Source: Pararobbsia alpina_A
GTDB taxonomy: Bacteria; Pseudomonadota; Gammaproteobacteria; Burkholderiales; Burkholderiaceae
Direction: 5' to 3'
Length of the DNA stretch: 64,000 nt
Assembly: GCF_965118125.1 (NCBI RefSeq)
Contig: NZ_OZ221287.1
Span: 2,542,001 to 2,606,000 of the forward strand
The notes under the pieces were generated by a model, which saw only the letters and a program-made list of their open reading frames with translations, was not told the DNA's origin and did not search any database. This document shows, one piece after another, positions 8,470-15,991 of this stretch (position 1 is its first letter; the number at the start of each line of letters is the position of its first letter). The translations under genes were made by a program, and so were the position numbers.

Positions 8470-9506
8470 AAAAAGTCCTGATCCTCGGCGTCAACGGCTT
8501 CATCGGCCACCACCTTTCCAAGCGGATTCTTGAAACCACCGACTGGGAAGTCTATGGGATGGACATGCAGACCGACCGCCTCGGCGATCTCGTCGAACAC
8601 GAGCGGATGCACTTTTTTGAAGGCGACATCACGATCAACAAGGAGTGGGTCGAATACCACGTGCGCAAGTGCGACGTGATCCTCCCGCTCGTGGCCATCG
8701 CGACGCCGGCGACCTACGTCAAGCAGCCGCTGCGTGTGTTCGAACTCGATTTCGAGGCCAACCTCCCGATCGTGCGTTCGGCGGTCAAGTACGGCAAGCA
8801 CCTGGTCTTCCCGTCGACGTCGGAAGTCTACGGCATGAGCCCCGACGCCGAGTTCGATCCGGAAGCGTCGCCGCTGACCTACGGCCCGATCAACAAGCCG
8901 CGCTGGATCTACGCGTGCTCGAAGCAGCTGATGGACCGCGTGATCTGGGGCTACGGCATGGAAGGCCTGAACTTCACGCTGTTCCGCCCGTTCAACTGGA
9001 TCGGCCCGGGCCTCGACTCGATCTATACGCCGAAGGAAGGCAGCTCGCGCGTCGTCACGCAGTTCCTCGGCAATATCGTGCGCGGCCGCAATATCAGCCT
9101 GGTTGACGGCGGTCAGCAAAAGCGCGCGTTCACCGATATCGATGATGGCATCAGCGCGCTGATGAAGATCATCGAGAACAAGGACGGCATCGCGACGGGC
9201 AAGATCTACAACATCGGCAACCCGTCGAACAACTTCTCGGTCCGCGAACTCGCGGACATGATGCTCAAGCTCGCGCGCGAGATTCCGGAATATGCGGAAA
9301 GCGCCGGCGGCGTTCAGCTCGTGGAAACGTCGTCGGGTGCGTATTACGGCGAGGGCTATCAGGACGTTCAGAACCGCGTGCCGAAGATCACGAACACGAT
9401 GGACGAACTCGGCTGGAAGCCGGTGTCGACGATGGATGTCGTGCTGCGCAAGATTTTCGAAGCCTACCGCGGCCAGGTCGCCGAAGCCCGCGCTCTCGTA
9501 GACTGA
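8466..9506 (+). CDS. arnA2: ArnA C-terminal half: UDP-glucuronate decarboxylase
   Basis: Short-chain dehydrogenase/epimerase-type enzyme that oxidises and decarboxylates UDP-glucuronate to the UDP-4-keto-pentose used by ArnB. 346 residues; NAD-binding GVNGFIG at 8-14, S119-E120 in PSTSEVYG, and Y149/K153 in YACSKQL. These match E. coli ArnA S433, E434 and Y463 at a constant offset of 314. The ATG at 8466 overlaps the formyltransferase stop; upstream in-frame codons lie within that gene and are Arg-rich, so they are rejected. The separate gene implies the activities are joined by complex formation, if at all. The symbol arnA2 is only a label for the split half. Confidence 0.92.
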   Translation: MKKVLILGVNGFIGHHLSKRILETTDWEVYGMDMQTDRLGDLVEHERMHFFEGDITINKEWVEYHVRKCDVILPLVAIATPATYVKQPLRVFELDFEANLPIVRSAVKYGKHLVFPSTSEVYGMSPDAEFDPEASPLTYGPINKPRWIYACSKQLMDRVIWGYGMEGLNFTLFRPFNWIGPGLDSIYTPKEGSSRVVTQFLGNIVRGRNISLVDGGQQKRAFTDIDDGISALMKIIENKDGIATGKIYNIGNPSNNFSVRELADMMLKLAREIPEYAESAGGVQLVETSSGAYYGEGYQDVQNRVPKITNTMDELGWKPVSTMDVVLRKIFEAYRGQVAEARALVD

Positions 9507-9513
9507 GTCGCGC

Positions 9514-10404
9514 ATGGGCCGCATCGCGCTGAAAATCGACGTCGACACGCTGCGCGGCACGCGCGAGGGTGTGCCCAACCTCGCGCGCATGCTCGACCGC
9601 GCGCGGGCGCGAGCCACCTTCCTGTTCAGTCTCGGCCCGGACCACACGGGTTGGGCACTGCGCCGCGTGTTTCGCCCCGGCTTTCTCTCGAAGGTCTCCC
9701 GTACCTCCGTCGTCGAGCACTACGGCATCAAGACGCTGATGTACGGCGTGCTGTTGCCGGGGCCCGACATCGGGCGCCGGGCCGCGTCGCATATGCGCGC
9801 GATCCGCGATGCCGGTTTCGAATGCGGGATCCACACCTGGGATCACGTGCTCTGGCACGACAATGTGCGCGAGCGCGACCGCGACTGGACAATCGAGCAG
9901 ATGACGGCGAGCTATCGCCGGTACGCCGAAGTGTTCGGCGCCCCGCCGCCGACCCACGGCGCGGCAGGATGGCAGATGAACCCGTACGCATTCGAGCAGA
10001 TCGATACATGGGGCATGCTGTACGCGTCGGATGGACGCGGATATGGCCCGTATCGGCCGTGCATCGGCGGCGAGCCGTTGCGCCACGTGCAGATGCCCAC
10101 GACGTTGCCCACGTTCGACGAAGTGCTCGGGCTGGACGGCGTCGACGAATCGAACATCGCCGACAAAATGATGTCGCTGACGCGTGAAGACGGCGACCAT
10201 GTCTTTACGCTGCATGCGGAACTCGAGGGGCAAAAGCTCGCACCCGCGTTCGAACGTCTTCTCGATGGCTGGCGCTCGCAAGGTCATCAGCTCGTCGCGA
10301 TGGCGGATTATCATGCGGCGCTCGATTTGTCGCGCGTGCCGCTCGCGGAGATCGCGTGGGGCGAGGTACCGGGACGGTCCGGCGAATTGATCGTCCAGCC
10401 GTAG
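9514..10404 (+). CDS. arnD: ArnD, lipid-linked Ara4FN deformylase
   Basis: NodB-type polysaccharide deacetylase. It removes the formyl group from undecaprenyl-phosphate-Ara4FN, which commits the sugar to export. Metal and catalytic residues are D9/D11 in KIDVDT and the H107-x3-H111 motif in GIHTWDHVLWH. 296 residues, the normal length. It starts 7 bp after the decarboxylase and is the last arn gene here. 134 bp separate it from bcp, a gap holding T-rich sequence but no clear hairpin, so read-through is possible. Confidence 0.93.
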   Translation: MGRIALKIDVDTLRGTREGVPNLARMLDRARARATFLFSLGPDHTGWALRRVFRPGFLSKVSRTSVVEHYGIKTLMYGVLLPGPDIGRRAASHMRAIRDAGFECGIHTWDHVLWHDNVRERDRDWTIEQMTASYRRYAEVFGAPPPTHGAAGWQMNPYAFEQIDTWGMLYASDGRGYGPYRPCIGGEPLRHVQMPTTLPTFDEVLGLDGVDESNIADKMMSLTREDGDHVFTLHAELEGQKLAPAFERLLDGWRSQGHQLVAMADYHAALDLSRVPLAEIAWGEVPGRSGELIVQP

Positions 10405-10538
10405 GCGCACACGTCGGGCGACCCCGACCGCTCGCGGATGCCCGAACGAACGGATTGCGAGCCCGTGTTCGCCGTCCGGCCTGTAGCGTTCTGGCCTTTT
10501 AGATTTTTTATTCAACAAGAAACTGACTGGAGACTCCG

Positions 10539-11000
10539 GTGCCTGTCGCAGTCGACCAAGCCGTCCCCGATTTCACCGCCGCCGCCACGGGCGGCCCCTT
10601 CACCCTGTCAGCACAACGCGGTCACGCGATCGTGCTCTACTTTTATCCGAAGGACAGCACGCCCGGATGCACGACCGAGGCCATGGGCTTTCGCGATGCG
10701 CACGATCAGTTCGTCGCCGCGGGCGCCGAGATCATCGGCCTGTCGCGCGACAGCATCAAGTCGCACGAGAACTTCAAGTCGAAGCTCGGTTTGCCGTTTA
10801 CCTTGGTATCGGACACCGATGAAGCGGTCTGCGCGCTCTTCGGTGTCATCAAGATGAAAAAGATGTACGGCAAAGAAGTGCGTGGGATCGAGCGATCGAC
10901 GTTTCTGATCGATGCGGACGGTGTGTTGCGGCGCGAATGGCGCGGCATCAAGGTTGCCGGACACATCGATGAAGTGTTGGCGAGCGTCCAGTCGCTGTAA
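10539..11000 (+). CDS. bcp: Bcp/PrxQ-type thiol peroxidase
   Basis: Peroxiredoxin of the Bcp/PrxQ family, reducing hydrogen and organic peroxides in the cytoplasm. 153 residues; peroxidatic C44 in FYPKDSTPGCTTEAMGFRD. The resolving cysteine usually found five residues later is a methionine (M49), so this is either a 1-Cys enzyme or it uses the later cysteine in DEAVCALFG. The start is a GTG at 10539 with GGAG six bases upstream; no in-frame ATG fits the family N-terminus. A probable small RNA gene lies just downstream. Confidence 0.93.
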   Translation: MPVAVDQAVPDFTAAATGGPFTLSAQRGHAIVLYFYPKDSTPGCTTEAMGFRDAHDQFVAAGAEIIGLSRDSIKSHENFKSKLGLPFTLVSDTDEAVCALFGVIKMKKMYGKEVRGIERSTFLIDADGVLRREWRGIKVAGHIDEVLASVQSL

Positions 11001-11054
11001 TTCATCGTCGGGGTCGCTGTAGTTTTTACGCCTCGCCGCGCGCGCTGCCTGTGC

Positions 11055-11083
11055 TGTACATCGCCGATGTGGAGCGTTATAGT
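11055..11083 (+). promoter_or_regulatory. Sigma-70-like promoter for the downstream small RNA
   Basis: TGTACA (11055-11060), a 17-bp spacer, then TATAGT (11078-11083). The -10 matches the consensus at 5 of 6 positions and the -35 at 4 of 6. Transcription would begin near 11090. No gene starts within 300 bp downstream of it, but a strong terminator does follow. Confidence 0.5.
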
Positions 11084-11089
11084 CGTTCG

Positions 11090-11210
11090 CAATGATGGAC
11101 TGTAAATCCGACTCTCTTTCGATGGACCGCGGTGCAGGTCAAACCAGCACCCGTGCAATATTCATCTCCGACGCCGCTGGCTCCGTGACGAGCCCGCGGC
11201 GTTTTGTTTT
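11090..11210 (+). ncRNA. Probable intergenic small RNA, about 120 nt
   Basis: The 428-bp gap between bcp and phoH holds a complete small transcription unit: a promoter at 11055-11083 and an intrinsic terminator at 11171-11210. Between them lies a second hairpin, GGTGC-A-GGT-CAA-ACC-A-GCACC, and a small GGA-loop-TCC stem. The loop reads CTGTAAA and superficially resembles a tRNA-Tyr anticodon arm, but no acceptor or normal T arm can be folded. No good open reading frame with a ribosome binding site is present. The remaining 11211-11428 shows only the phoH leader. Family unknown; this is inferred from architecture only. Confidence 0.5.
11171..11210 (+). terminator. Intrinsic terminator of the small RNA
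   Basis: Stem ACGCCGC/GCGGCGT continued by GGCTC/GAGCC with one mismatch, loop CGTGAC, then TTTTGTTTT. A classical Rho-independent terminator on the plus strand. Confidence 0.75.
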
Positions 11211-11428
11211 CCGGCATCACTTTTGCATGACGCAGTATCAGGGCGCGCTATCCGTGGCGGGACATCGCGATTTCCACGAATCTTTTTTGAGTATTCGAGG
11301 GGCCAATGACACGTTAGGCGAAGAGGCGCCATGCCAAAGAGCGGCGCTGTCCGGGCACGCCCCGCACGTAGTGCGCGACGGGTTGCCAGGCGGCGCAACA
11401 AGCTGACCGAAATTCCTGAGGGAACACC

Positions 11429-13300
11429 ATGCCTTTGCCTACCCTGCCGAGCAAACTCGGCGACATGCTGTCTGCGGACGAGTACACCGCCAAGGCCAAG
11501 CCTGCCGCGCGTGGTACCCGAAAACCGAATCTGGTCGCGGTGCCGACGTCGGCGCCGCCTGCCGACATTGTCGAGACCGCAGCGCCTTCGCCGCGCGGCG
11601 CCAAGGGCAAGCAGACTGCCGCGCTGCTCACGCCGGCGTCGAGCCTCGTCGAAGACGATGCGCTGATCGGCTCGGAAATCGCCGCCGCCGACGCCGGCCT
11701 TGACGATTCGCCCGCCACACGCGCCAAGGCCACGCGCGCGCGGCGTGGCGCGACACCGGCCGTGGCGCCCGTGCCAGGCGACGATGTCGCCCCGGTTCGC
11801 GCACGCGACGACAAGACCCCCACCGCTGCGCCGGTAGCCAGTGCCAAAGGCGCGGCAAGCGCAACGGGCAAGCGCTCGGGCCGCGGCAAGCAAGCCGAGG
11901 TTCAGCCGAGCAAGCTCTTCGTGCTCGACACGAACGTGCTCATGCACGATCCGTCGAGCCTGTTCCGGTTCGAGGAGCATGACGTCTATCTGCCGATGAT
12001 GACGTTGGAAGAGCTCGACAACCACAAAAAGGGCATGTCGGAAGTCGCGCGTAACGCCCGGCAAGTCAGCCGGACGCTCGACGCGCTCGTTGCCGATTCG
12101 GGCAATTCGCTGACCGAAGGCATTCCTCTGTCGCGCCTTGGCAATCGCGAAGCCGCGGGGCGTCTGTTCTTCCAGACGACGCTCAACGAGATCGCGCCGG
12201 TCGAAGGCCTGCCCGAAGGCAAGGCCGACAATCAGATTCTCGGTGTGGTGCGCGCGCTCCAGGAGCAGCAACCGGAGCGGCAGGTCGTGCTGGTGTCGAA
12301 AGACATCAATATGCGGATCAAAGCCCACGCTTTGGGTCTGCCGGCCGAAGATTACTTCAACGACCAGGTTCTGGAAGACAAGGACCTGCTGTACCCCGGT
12401 GTCATGTCGCTGCCGCTCGACTTCTGGAGCAAGCACGGCAAGGGCATGGAAAGCTGGCAGGACACGAAGACGGGCACGACGTATTACCGCGTGACCGGAC
12501 CGCTCGTCGCGTCGATGCTGGTCAATGAGTTCGTGTATCTCGAACCGCGCAACGGCGAGCCGGCCTTCCATGCGCAGGTCCGTGAAATCAACGGCAAGAC
12601 GGCCCTGCTCCAGACGCTTCGCGACTATGGCCACCACAAGAACAACGTGTGGGGGATCACGGCACGCAATCGCGAACAGAACTTTGCCTTGAACCTGCTG
12701 ATGAACCCGGAAGTCGACTTCGTGACGCTGCTCGGCTCGGCCGGCACCGGCAAGACGCTGATGGCGCTTGCGGCGGGCCTCGCGCAGGTGCTCGACGACA
12801 AGCGCTACAACGAAATCATCGTCACGCGTGCGACCGTGCCGGTCGGCGAGGATATCGGCTTTCTGCCGGGGACCGAGGAAGAGAAGATGCAGCCGTGGAT
12901 GGGCGCATTCGACGATAACCTCGAAGTCCTGCAAAAGACCGACGACGCCGCAGGCGAGTGGGGCCGCGCAGCCACGCAGGAGCTCATCCGCTCGCGCCTG
13001 AAGGTCAAGAGCATGAACTTCATGCGCGGCCGCACGTTCGTCGACAAGTACGTCATCATCGATGAGGCGCAAAACCTGACGCCGAAGCAGATGAAGACGC
13101 TCGTCACCCGCGCAGGTCCGGGCACAAAGATCATCTGCCTGGGCAATATCGCGCAGATCGACACGCCGTACCTCACCGAAGGCAGCTCGGGTCTCACGTA
13201 TGTCGTCGACCGGTTCAAGGGCTGGCGACATAGCGGTCATGTCACACTCGCGCGCGGTGAGCGGTCACGACTCGCCGACTACGCGTCCGAGATCCTCTGA
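11429..13300 (+). CDS. phoH: PIN-PhoH protein (PhoH2-type ribonuclease/ATPase)
   Basis: Two-domain protein: an N-terminal PIN ribonuclease domain beginning near residue 162 (KLFVLDTNVLMHDP, with the first metal aspartate) and a C-terminal PhoH ATPase. The Walker A is GSAGTGKT near residue 436 and the Walker B VIIDEAQN. Such proteins act as ATP-dependent RNA helicase-nucleases in other bacteria. The first 155 residues are a low-complexity Ala/Pro/Thr/Lys-rich region longer than in most homologues. 623 residues in total. The ATG at 11429 follows CTGAGGGAACACC, giving a usable Shine-Dalgarno. Confidence 0.9.
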   Translation: MPLPTLPSKLGDMLSADEYTAKAKPAARGTRKPNLVAVPTSAPPADIVETAAPSPRGAKGKQTAALLTPASSLVEDDALIGSEIAAADAGLDDSPATRAKATRARRGATPAVAPVPGDDVAPVRARDDKTPTAAPVASAKGAASATGKRSGRGKQAEVQPSKLFVLDTNVLMHDPSSLFRFEEHDVYLPMMTLEELDNHKKGMSEVARNARQVSRTLDALVADSGNSLTEGIPLSRLGNREAAGRLFFQTTLNEIAPVEGLPEGKADNQILGVVRALQEQQPERQVVLVSKDINMRIKAHALGLPAEDYFNDQVLEDKDLLYPGVMSLPLDFWSKHGKGMESWQDTKTGTTYYRVTGPLVASMLVNEFVYLEPRNGEPAFHAQVREINGKTALLQTLRDYGHHKNNVWGITARNREQNFALNLLMNPEVDFVTLLGSAGTGKTLMALAAGLAQVLDDKRYNEIIVTRATVPVGEDIGFLPGTEEEKMQPWMGAFDDNLEVLQKTDDAAGEWGRAATQELIRSRLKVKSMNFMRGRTFVDKYVIIDEAQNLTPKQMKTLVTRAGPGTKIICLGNIAQIDTPYLTEGSSGLTYVVDRFKGWRHSGHVTLARGERSRLADYASEIL

Positions 13301-13362
13301 CCATCCGGCGCGTCGCGACACGCTTGACGTCGTGTGAGCGGCGGCGGTATGCAGGACCCTTC

Positions 13363-13406
13363 AAATCACCCCGTAAGTCGATGAGGCTTGCGGGGTGATT
13401 TCTTTT
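13363..13406. terminator. Bidirectional terminator between phoH and the LRR gene
   Basis: A 15-bp stem, AAATCACCCCG-T-AAG against CTT-G-CGGGGTGATTT, with a 9-base loop. It is followed by CTTTT on the plus strand and has A-rich sequence at its other foot. It ends phoH (plus) and may also stop the convergent LRR transcript. Confidence 0.75.
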
Positions 13407-13495
13407 GGCGAGCGTTTCAGGCAAACCCATTGCGGTTGCCACCGGCGTCGAGCGCCGTGGGCCGACCGCCCGACGCACATCGCCTCACGCGCGCT

Positions 13496-14626
13496 TCATG
13501 TCATGGGTGCTCGTCTCATTCGGTCAAATTCCCTTCGCAACGCGTCGCCCTGCAGATGAACGATGACAACGCCCCGCGACGCCTCACGACTGCGCAGGCT
13601 GTCGAGCTGCATGCGTTCGTCCGACGTCGCACGGCTCACGAACGGGTTGTCCGACAGATCGACGTGGCGAACCGCCGGCTCGCCGACGTACTTCATCGTC
13701 GCGAAACGAAAAGCCAGTGTTTTGCGCCATGCGCCGACAAAATGCGGCACGGTCATGAGCCGATTGCCGCGCAAACTGACTCTTTCCAACCGAAGCGGTT
13801 CCGGTATCCGAACGTCCTCGATTGCGTTGTCACTCAGATCAAGGATTCGCAACTGCCCGGATATCGCCGACACGCGCGTCAATCGGTTATTCGACACGAA
13901 CAGCGCTCGCAAAGACGCCGGCAGCGATGCAGGCAATGCCTCGAGGTTGCATGCTGACGCGCTCAGACGCCTGAGACAGCGCGCCTGAAAAGCCGGAAGT
14001 GCCGTCAACGTCTCATTGTGGTCGACGCGGAAATCCGTGAGATTGCCAGGCAGACGTCGCGGCAAATGGTCGAGCAGGTTGTCCGACAGATCCAGTCCGC
14101 GCAGTCTCCGCGGCAAAGCATCCGGAAAACGGTCGAGCAAATTCGATGACGCGTCGAGTCTGGCCAAGGCCGGCGGCCACGCATTGGGCAGGTCAATCAA
14201 GCGGTTATGTGAGACATCCAGCGACTCAAGCCAGCGCGGCAACGTTTCGATCGATCGTAGCGTGTTGCGCGCGGCCCGAAGATGCCTGAGCCCCGCCGGC
14301 AGGCCAGCCGGAATGCGCGTGAGTGCATTGTTCGAGACGTCAAGCGTCTTCAATCCGCGTGGCAAACCGTCCGGCACTTCCGTCAGGGCATTTCCGGCGA
14401 GATGGAGTGTCTCCACCTGGAATGGGATGGGTGGCACCCAGGTCAACGCCATTCCGGTCAGTTCGAGCTCCCGCAATCCGTCATGAACGCACCGTGCAAC
14501 CCTGACCGCAAGCTTCAGGCAATTCGACATCGCTGCTTGACGCCCGCGGTCCGCGCGGCCTCCGGGGCGGCCCCGAACGCGGTCGGTGTGCGTCGTACCG
14601 GTCTGAACCGAGTTAAAGCCATCCAT
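13496..14626 (-). CDS. LPX-type leucine-rich-repeat protein
   Basis: 376-residue protein dominated by about eleven leucine-rich repeats of 20-21 residues (roughly residues 50-320). The repeating pattern is LPxxLxxLxxxxNxLxxIPxx, the LPX subtype seen in bacterial effectors such as YopM, IpaH and SspH. There is no NEL ubiquitin-ligase domain after the repeats; only about 50 further residues follow. The N-terminal 45 residues are Gly/Arg/Thr-rich and probably disordered, without a signal peptide or membrane segment. The ATG at 14626 has AGGGAG about 11 bases upstream; M33 is an alternative start without one. It stands alone between phoH and the NlpC lipoprotein. Function not known; a secreted effector-like or binding role is inference only. 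Confidence 0.8.
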   Translation of the reverse strand: MDGFNSVQTGTTHTDRVRGRPGGRADRGRQAAMSNCLKLAVRVARCVHDGLRELELTGMALTWVPPIPFQVETLHLAGNALTEVPDGLPRGLKTLDVSNNALTRIPAGLPAGLRHLRAARNTLRSIETLPRWLESLDVSHNRLIDLPNAWPPALARLDASSNLLDRFPDALPRRLRGLDLSDNLLDHLPRRLPGNLTDFRVDHNETLTALPAFQARCLRRLSASACNLEALPASLPASLRALFVSNNRLTRVSAISGQLRILDLSDNAIEDVRIPEPLRLERVSLRGNRLMTVPHFVGAWRKTLAFRFATMKYVGEPAVRHVDLSDNPFVSRATSDERMQLDSLRSREASRGVVIVHLQGDALRREFDRMRRAPMT

Positions 14627-14771
14627 CTATCGCTTGCTCCCTGGTCACCCACGCGCGCTACGACTTCAGCGCGTATCGGTCGAATTGGATGCTTTCGGGA
14701 ATGCGGTGTCTTGCCGTGAACGCTCATGCGTGTCCGCGCGCGACACTTCGGCGCGTCCGTCTGTCTCAAAT

Positions 14772-14792
14772 ACTTAAAGTGCTACCTTAAGT
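14772..14792 (+). promoter_or_regulatory. Inverted repeat upstream of the NlpC/P60 gene
   Basis: ACTTAA and TTAAGT arms 9 bases apart, followed by a further TTTAAGT and a TATGAT (near -10 consensus) at about 14807. The arms could be an operator of the NlpC/P60 gene or of the divergent LRR gene. No regulator is known; weak evidence. Confidence 0.3.
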
Positions 14793-14865
14793 TTGCGGTT
14801 TAAGTCTATGATAGCCGCACGTCTTTGCAGCAGGGTTTGCCGGGATTTCCGCGCCCTCGCCTTTC

Positions 14866-15900
14866 ATGTTCCGAGTTTGGCCACTGTTGATCGTCGCGCT
14901 CATCCTCGCCGCGTGCTCAAGTGCACCGACACGGCGCGAGAGCGCGTCCGCCATCTCGACACCGCATGCCTGGAAACCGCCGGCCGATCTGCCCGCCTTC
15001 ATCGATCACAGCGTCGGCGAGGAAGAGATCTCCATCCAGGCGATGAGTCTGGTCGGTGTACCGTACCGCTGGGGCGGCAACACGCCGGACGCGGGCTTTG
15101 ACTGCAGCGGACTCGTGCGTTACGTCGTCGCGCGTTCCGCACGCGTCGATTTGCCGCGTACGACGTCGGAAATGAGTCTGGTGGGGAGCGCCATTCAACC
15201 GGACGAAGTCGCGCCGGGTGATCTGATTTATTTCAATACGACAGGCCGCCCGCATTCGCATGTCGGGATTTACGTTGGCGGCTATCGCTTTGTGAACGCG
15301 CCGTCCACGGGAGGCACGGTACGCATCGATTACGTATCGAATCCCTATTGGGCCAAGCGTTTCGATGGTATCCGGCGCGTCGCAAGCGCCAGTCGGCCGG
15401 CGGCGCCATTCGACTCGCCGCAGCTGATCACGTCGGTCAACCCCGAGCCGGCGCCGCAACCGCGCACAGCCGATTCCGAGTCGACGCGGGACACCCACGC
15501 GGCCTTGCAGCATCCCGCGCAGACGACGCCCAGAGCGTCGACGGAAACAGAACCCGCCGGCGTCCAGCGTCGCCTGACCGAGGGATCGGCCGATGCTTTC
15601 GAGCCGCCACCGCCGTCGCGCAGCGCAGCCGAATCGCAGGCTGCGGCTGAACACGCCACCTCGGTTGATCCGATCGCTGCGTTTGCCGGAACGTCGCCCG
15701 ACACCGTGCCCCCGCCCGTCGGTTCCGGCAGCACCAATGCGCGTTCTGCCCCGTCGGAATCCCCTTCCATGCCGCCGGCCGCTGCACCGTCGTCCGCGTA
15801 CGCCGCACCGCATACGCCCCAACCGGCCCCGCTTGCCTCACCGGTCAACGCGCCATCAGGCGGCGATGATCCGATTGCCCGGTTTGCAAACGGCGGCTGA
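14866..15900 (+). CDS. NlpC/P60 (C40) peptidoglycan hydrolase, lipoprotein
   Basis: Cell-wall endopeptidase of the NlpC/P60 family, predicted to cut peptide stems of peptidoglycan from the outer-membrane inner face. A signal peptide ends in the lipobox LILAAC, with lipidated C17. The catalytic domain spans about residues 52-175: C80 in GFDCSGLVRY and H132 in HSHVGIYVGG. The third polar residue is probably the N in RFVNAPS. The C-terminal 165 residues form a Pro/Ala/Ser-rich tail without recognisable domains, longer than in the usual 170-220 residue enzymes. Stands alone and converges on pit. Confidence 0.9.
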   Translation: MFRVWPLLIVALILAACSSAPTRRESASAISTPHAWKPPADLPAFIDHSVGEEEISIQAMSLVGVPYRWGGNTPDAGFDCSGLVRYVVARSARVDLPRTTSEMSLVGSAIQPDEVAPGDLIYFNTTGRPHSHVGIYVGGYRFVNAPSTGGTVRIDYVSNPYWAKRFDGIRRVASASRPAAPFDSPQLITSVNPEPAPQPRTADSESTRDTHAALQHPAQTTPRASTETEPAGVQRRLTEGSADAFEPPPPSRSAAESQAAAEHATSVDPIAAFAGTSPDTVPPPVGSGSTNARSAPSESPSMPPAAAPSSAYAAPHTPQPAPLASPVNAPSGGDDPIARFANGG

Positions 15901-15937
15901 CGCAGATGCGTTGCCTCCTGGCCGATCTGAGCCGCGG

Positions 15938-15960
15938 TTCGCCCGCGTCGTCCGGGCGAA
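15938..15960. terminator. Hairpin between the convergent NlpC and pit genes
   Basis: Perfect 8-bp stem TTCGCCCG/CGGGCGAA with a 7-base loop in the 91-bp convergent gap. No T-run on either side, so a Rho-independent role is uncertain. Confidence 0.35.
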
Positions 15961-15991
15961 ATCGTTCAGAAGGTTCAACGGCATCAGTCAT

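Noticed and set aside
11093..11150. Possible tRNA-Tyr or tRNA remnant (GGACTGTAAATCC)
   Set aside because: Only an anticodon-like loop is present. No acceptor stem, D arm or proper T arm can be folded around it.
11092..11406. 104-residue frame between bcp and phoH
   Set aside because: It runs straight through the intrinsic terminator and has no ribosome binding site or domain; a small RNA fits better.
11162..13240. 692-residue open frame on the minus strand opposite phoH
   Set aside because: It is Arg/His-rich and lies entirely antisense to a clear PIN-PhoH protein. Long antisense frames are expected at this GC content.
14627..14865. hrp/PIP-type box upstream of the LRR gene
   Set aside because: No TTCG-N16-TTCG or plant-inducible-promoter box was found on the minus strand in this gap.
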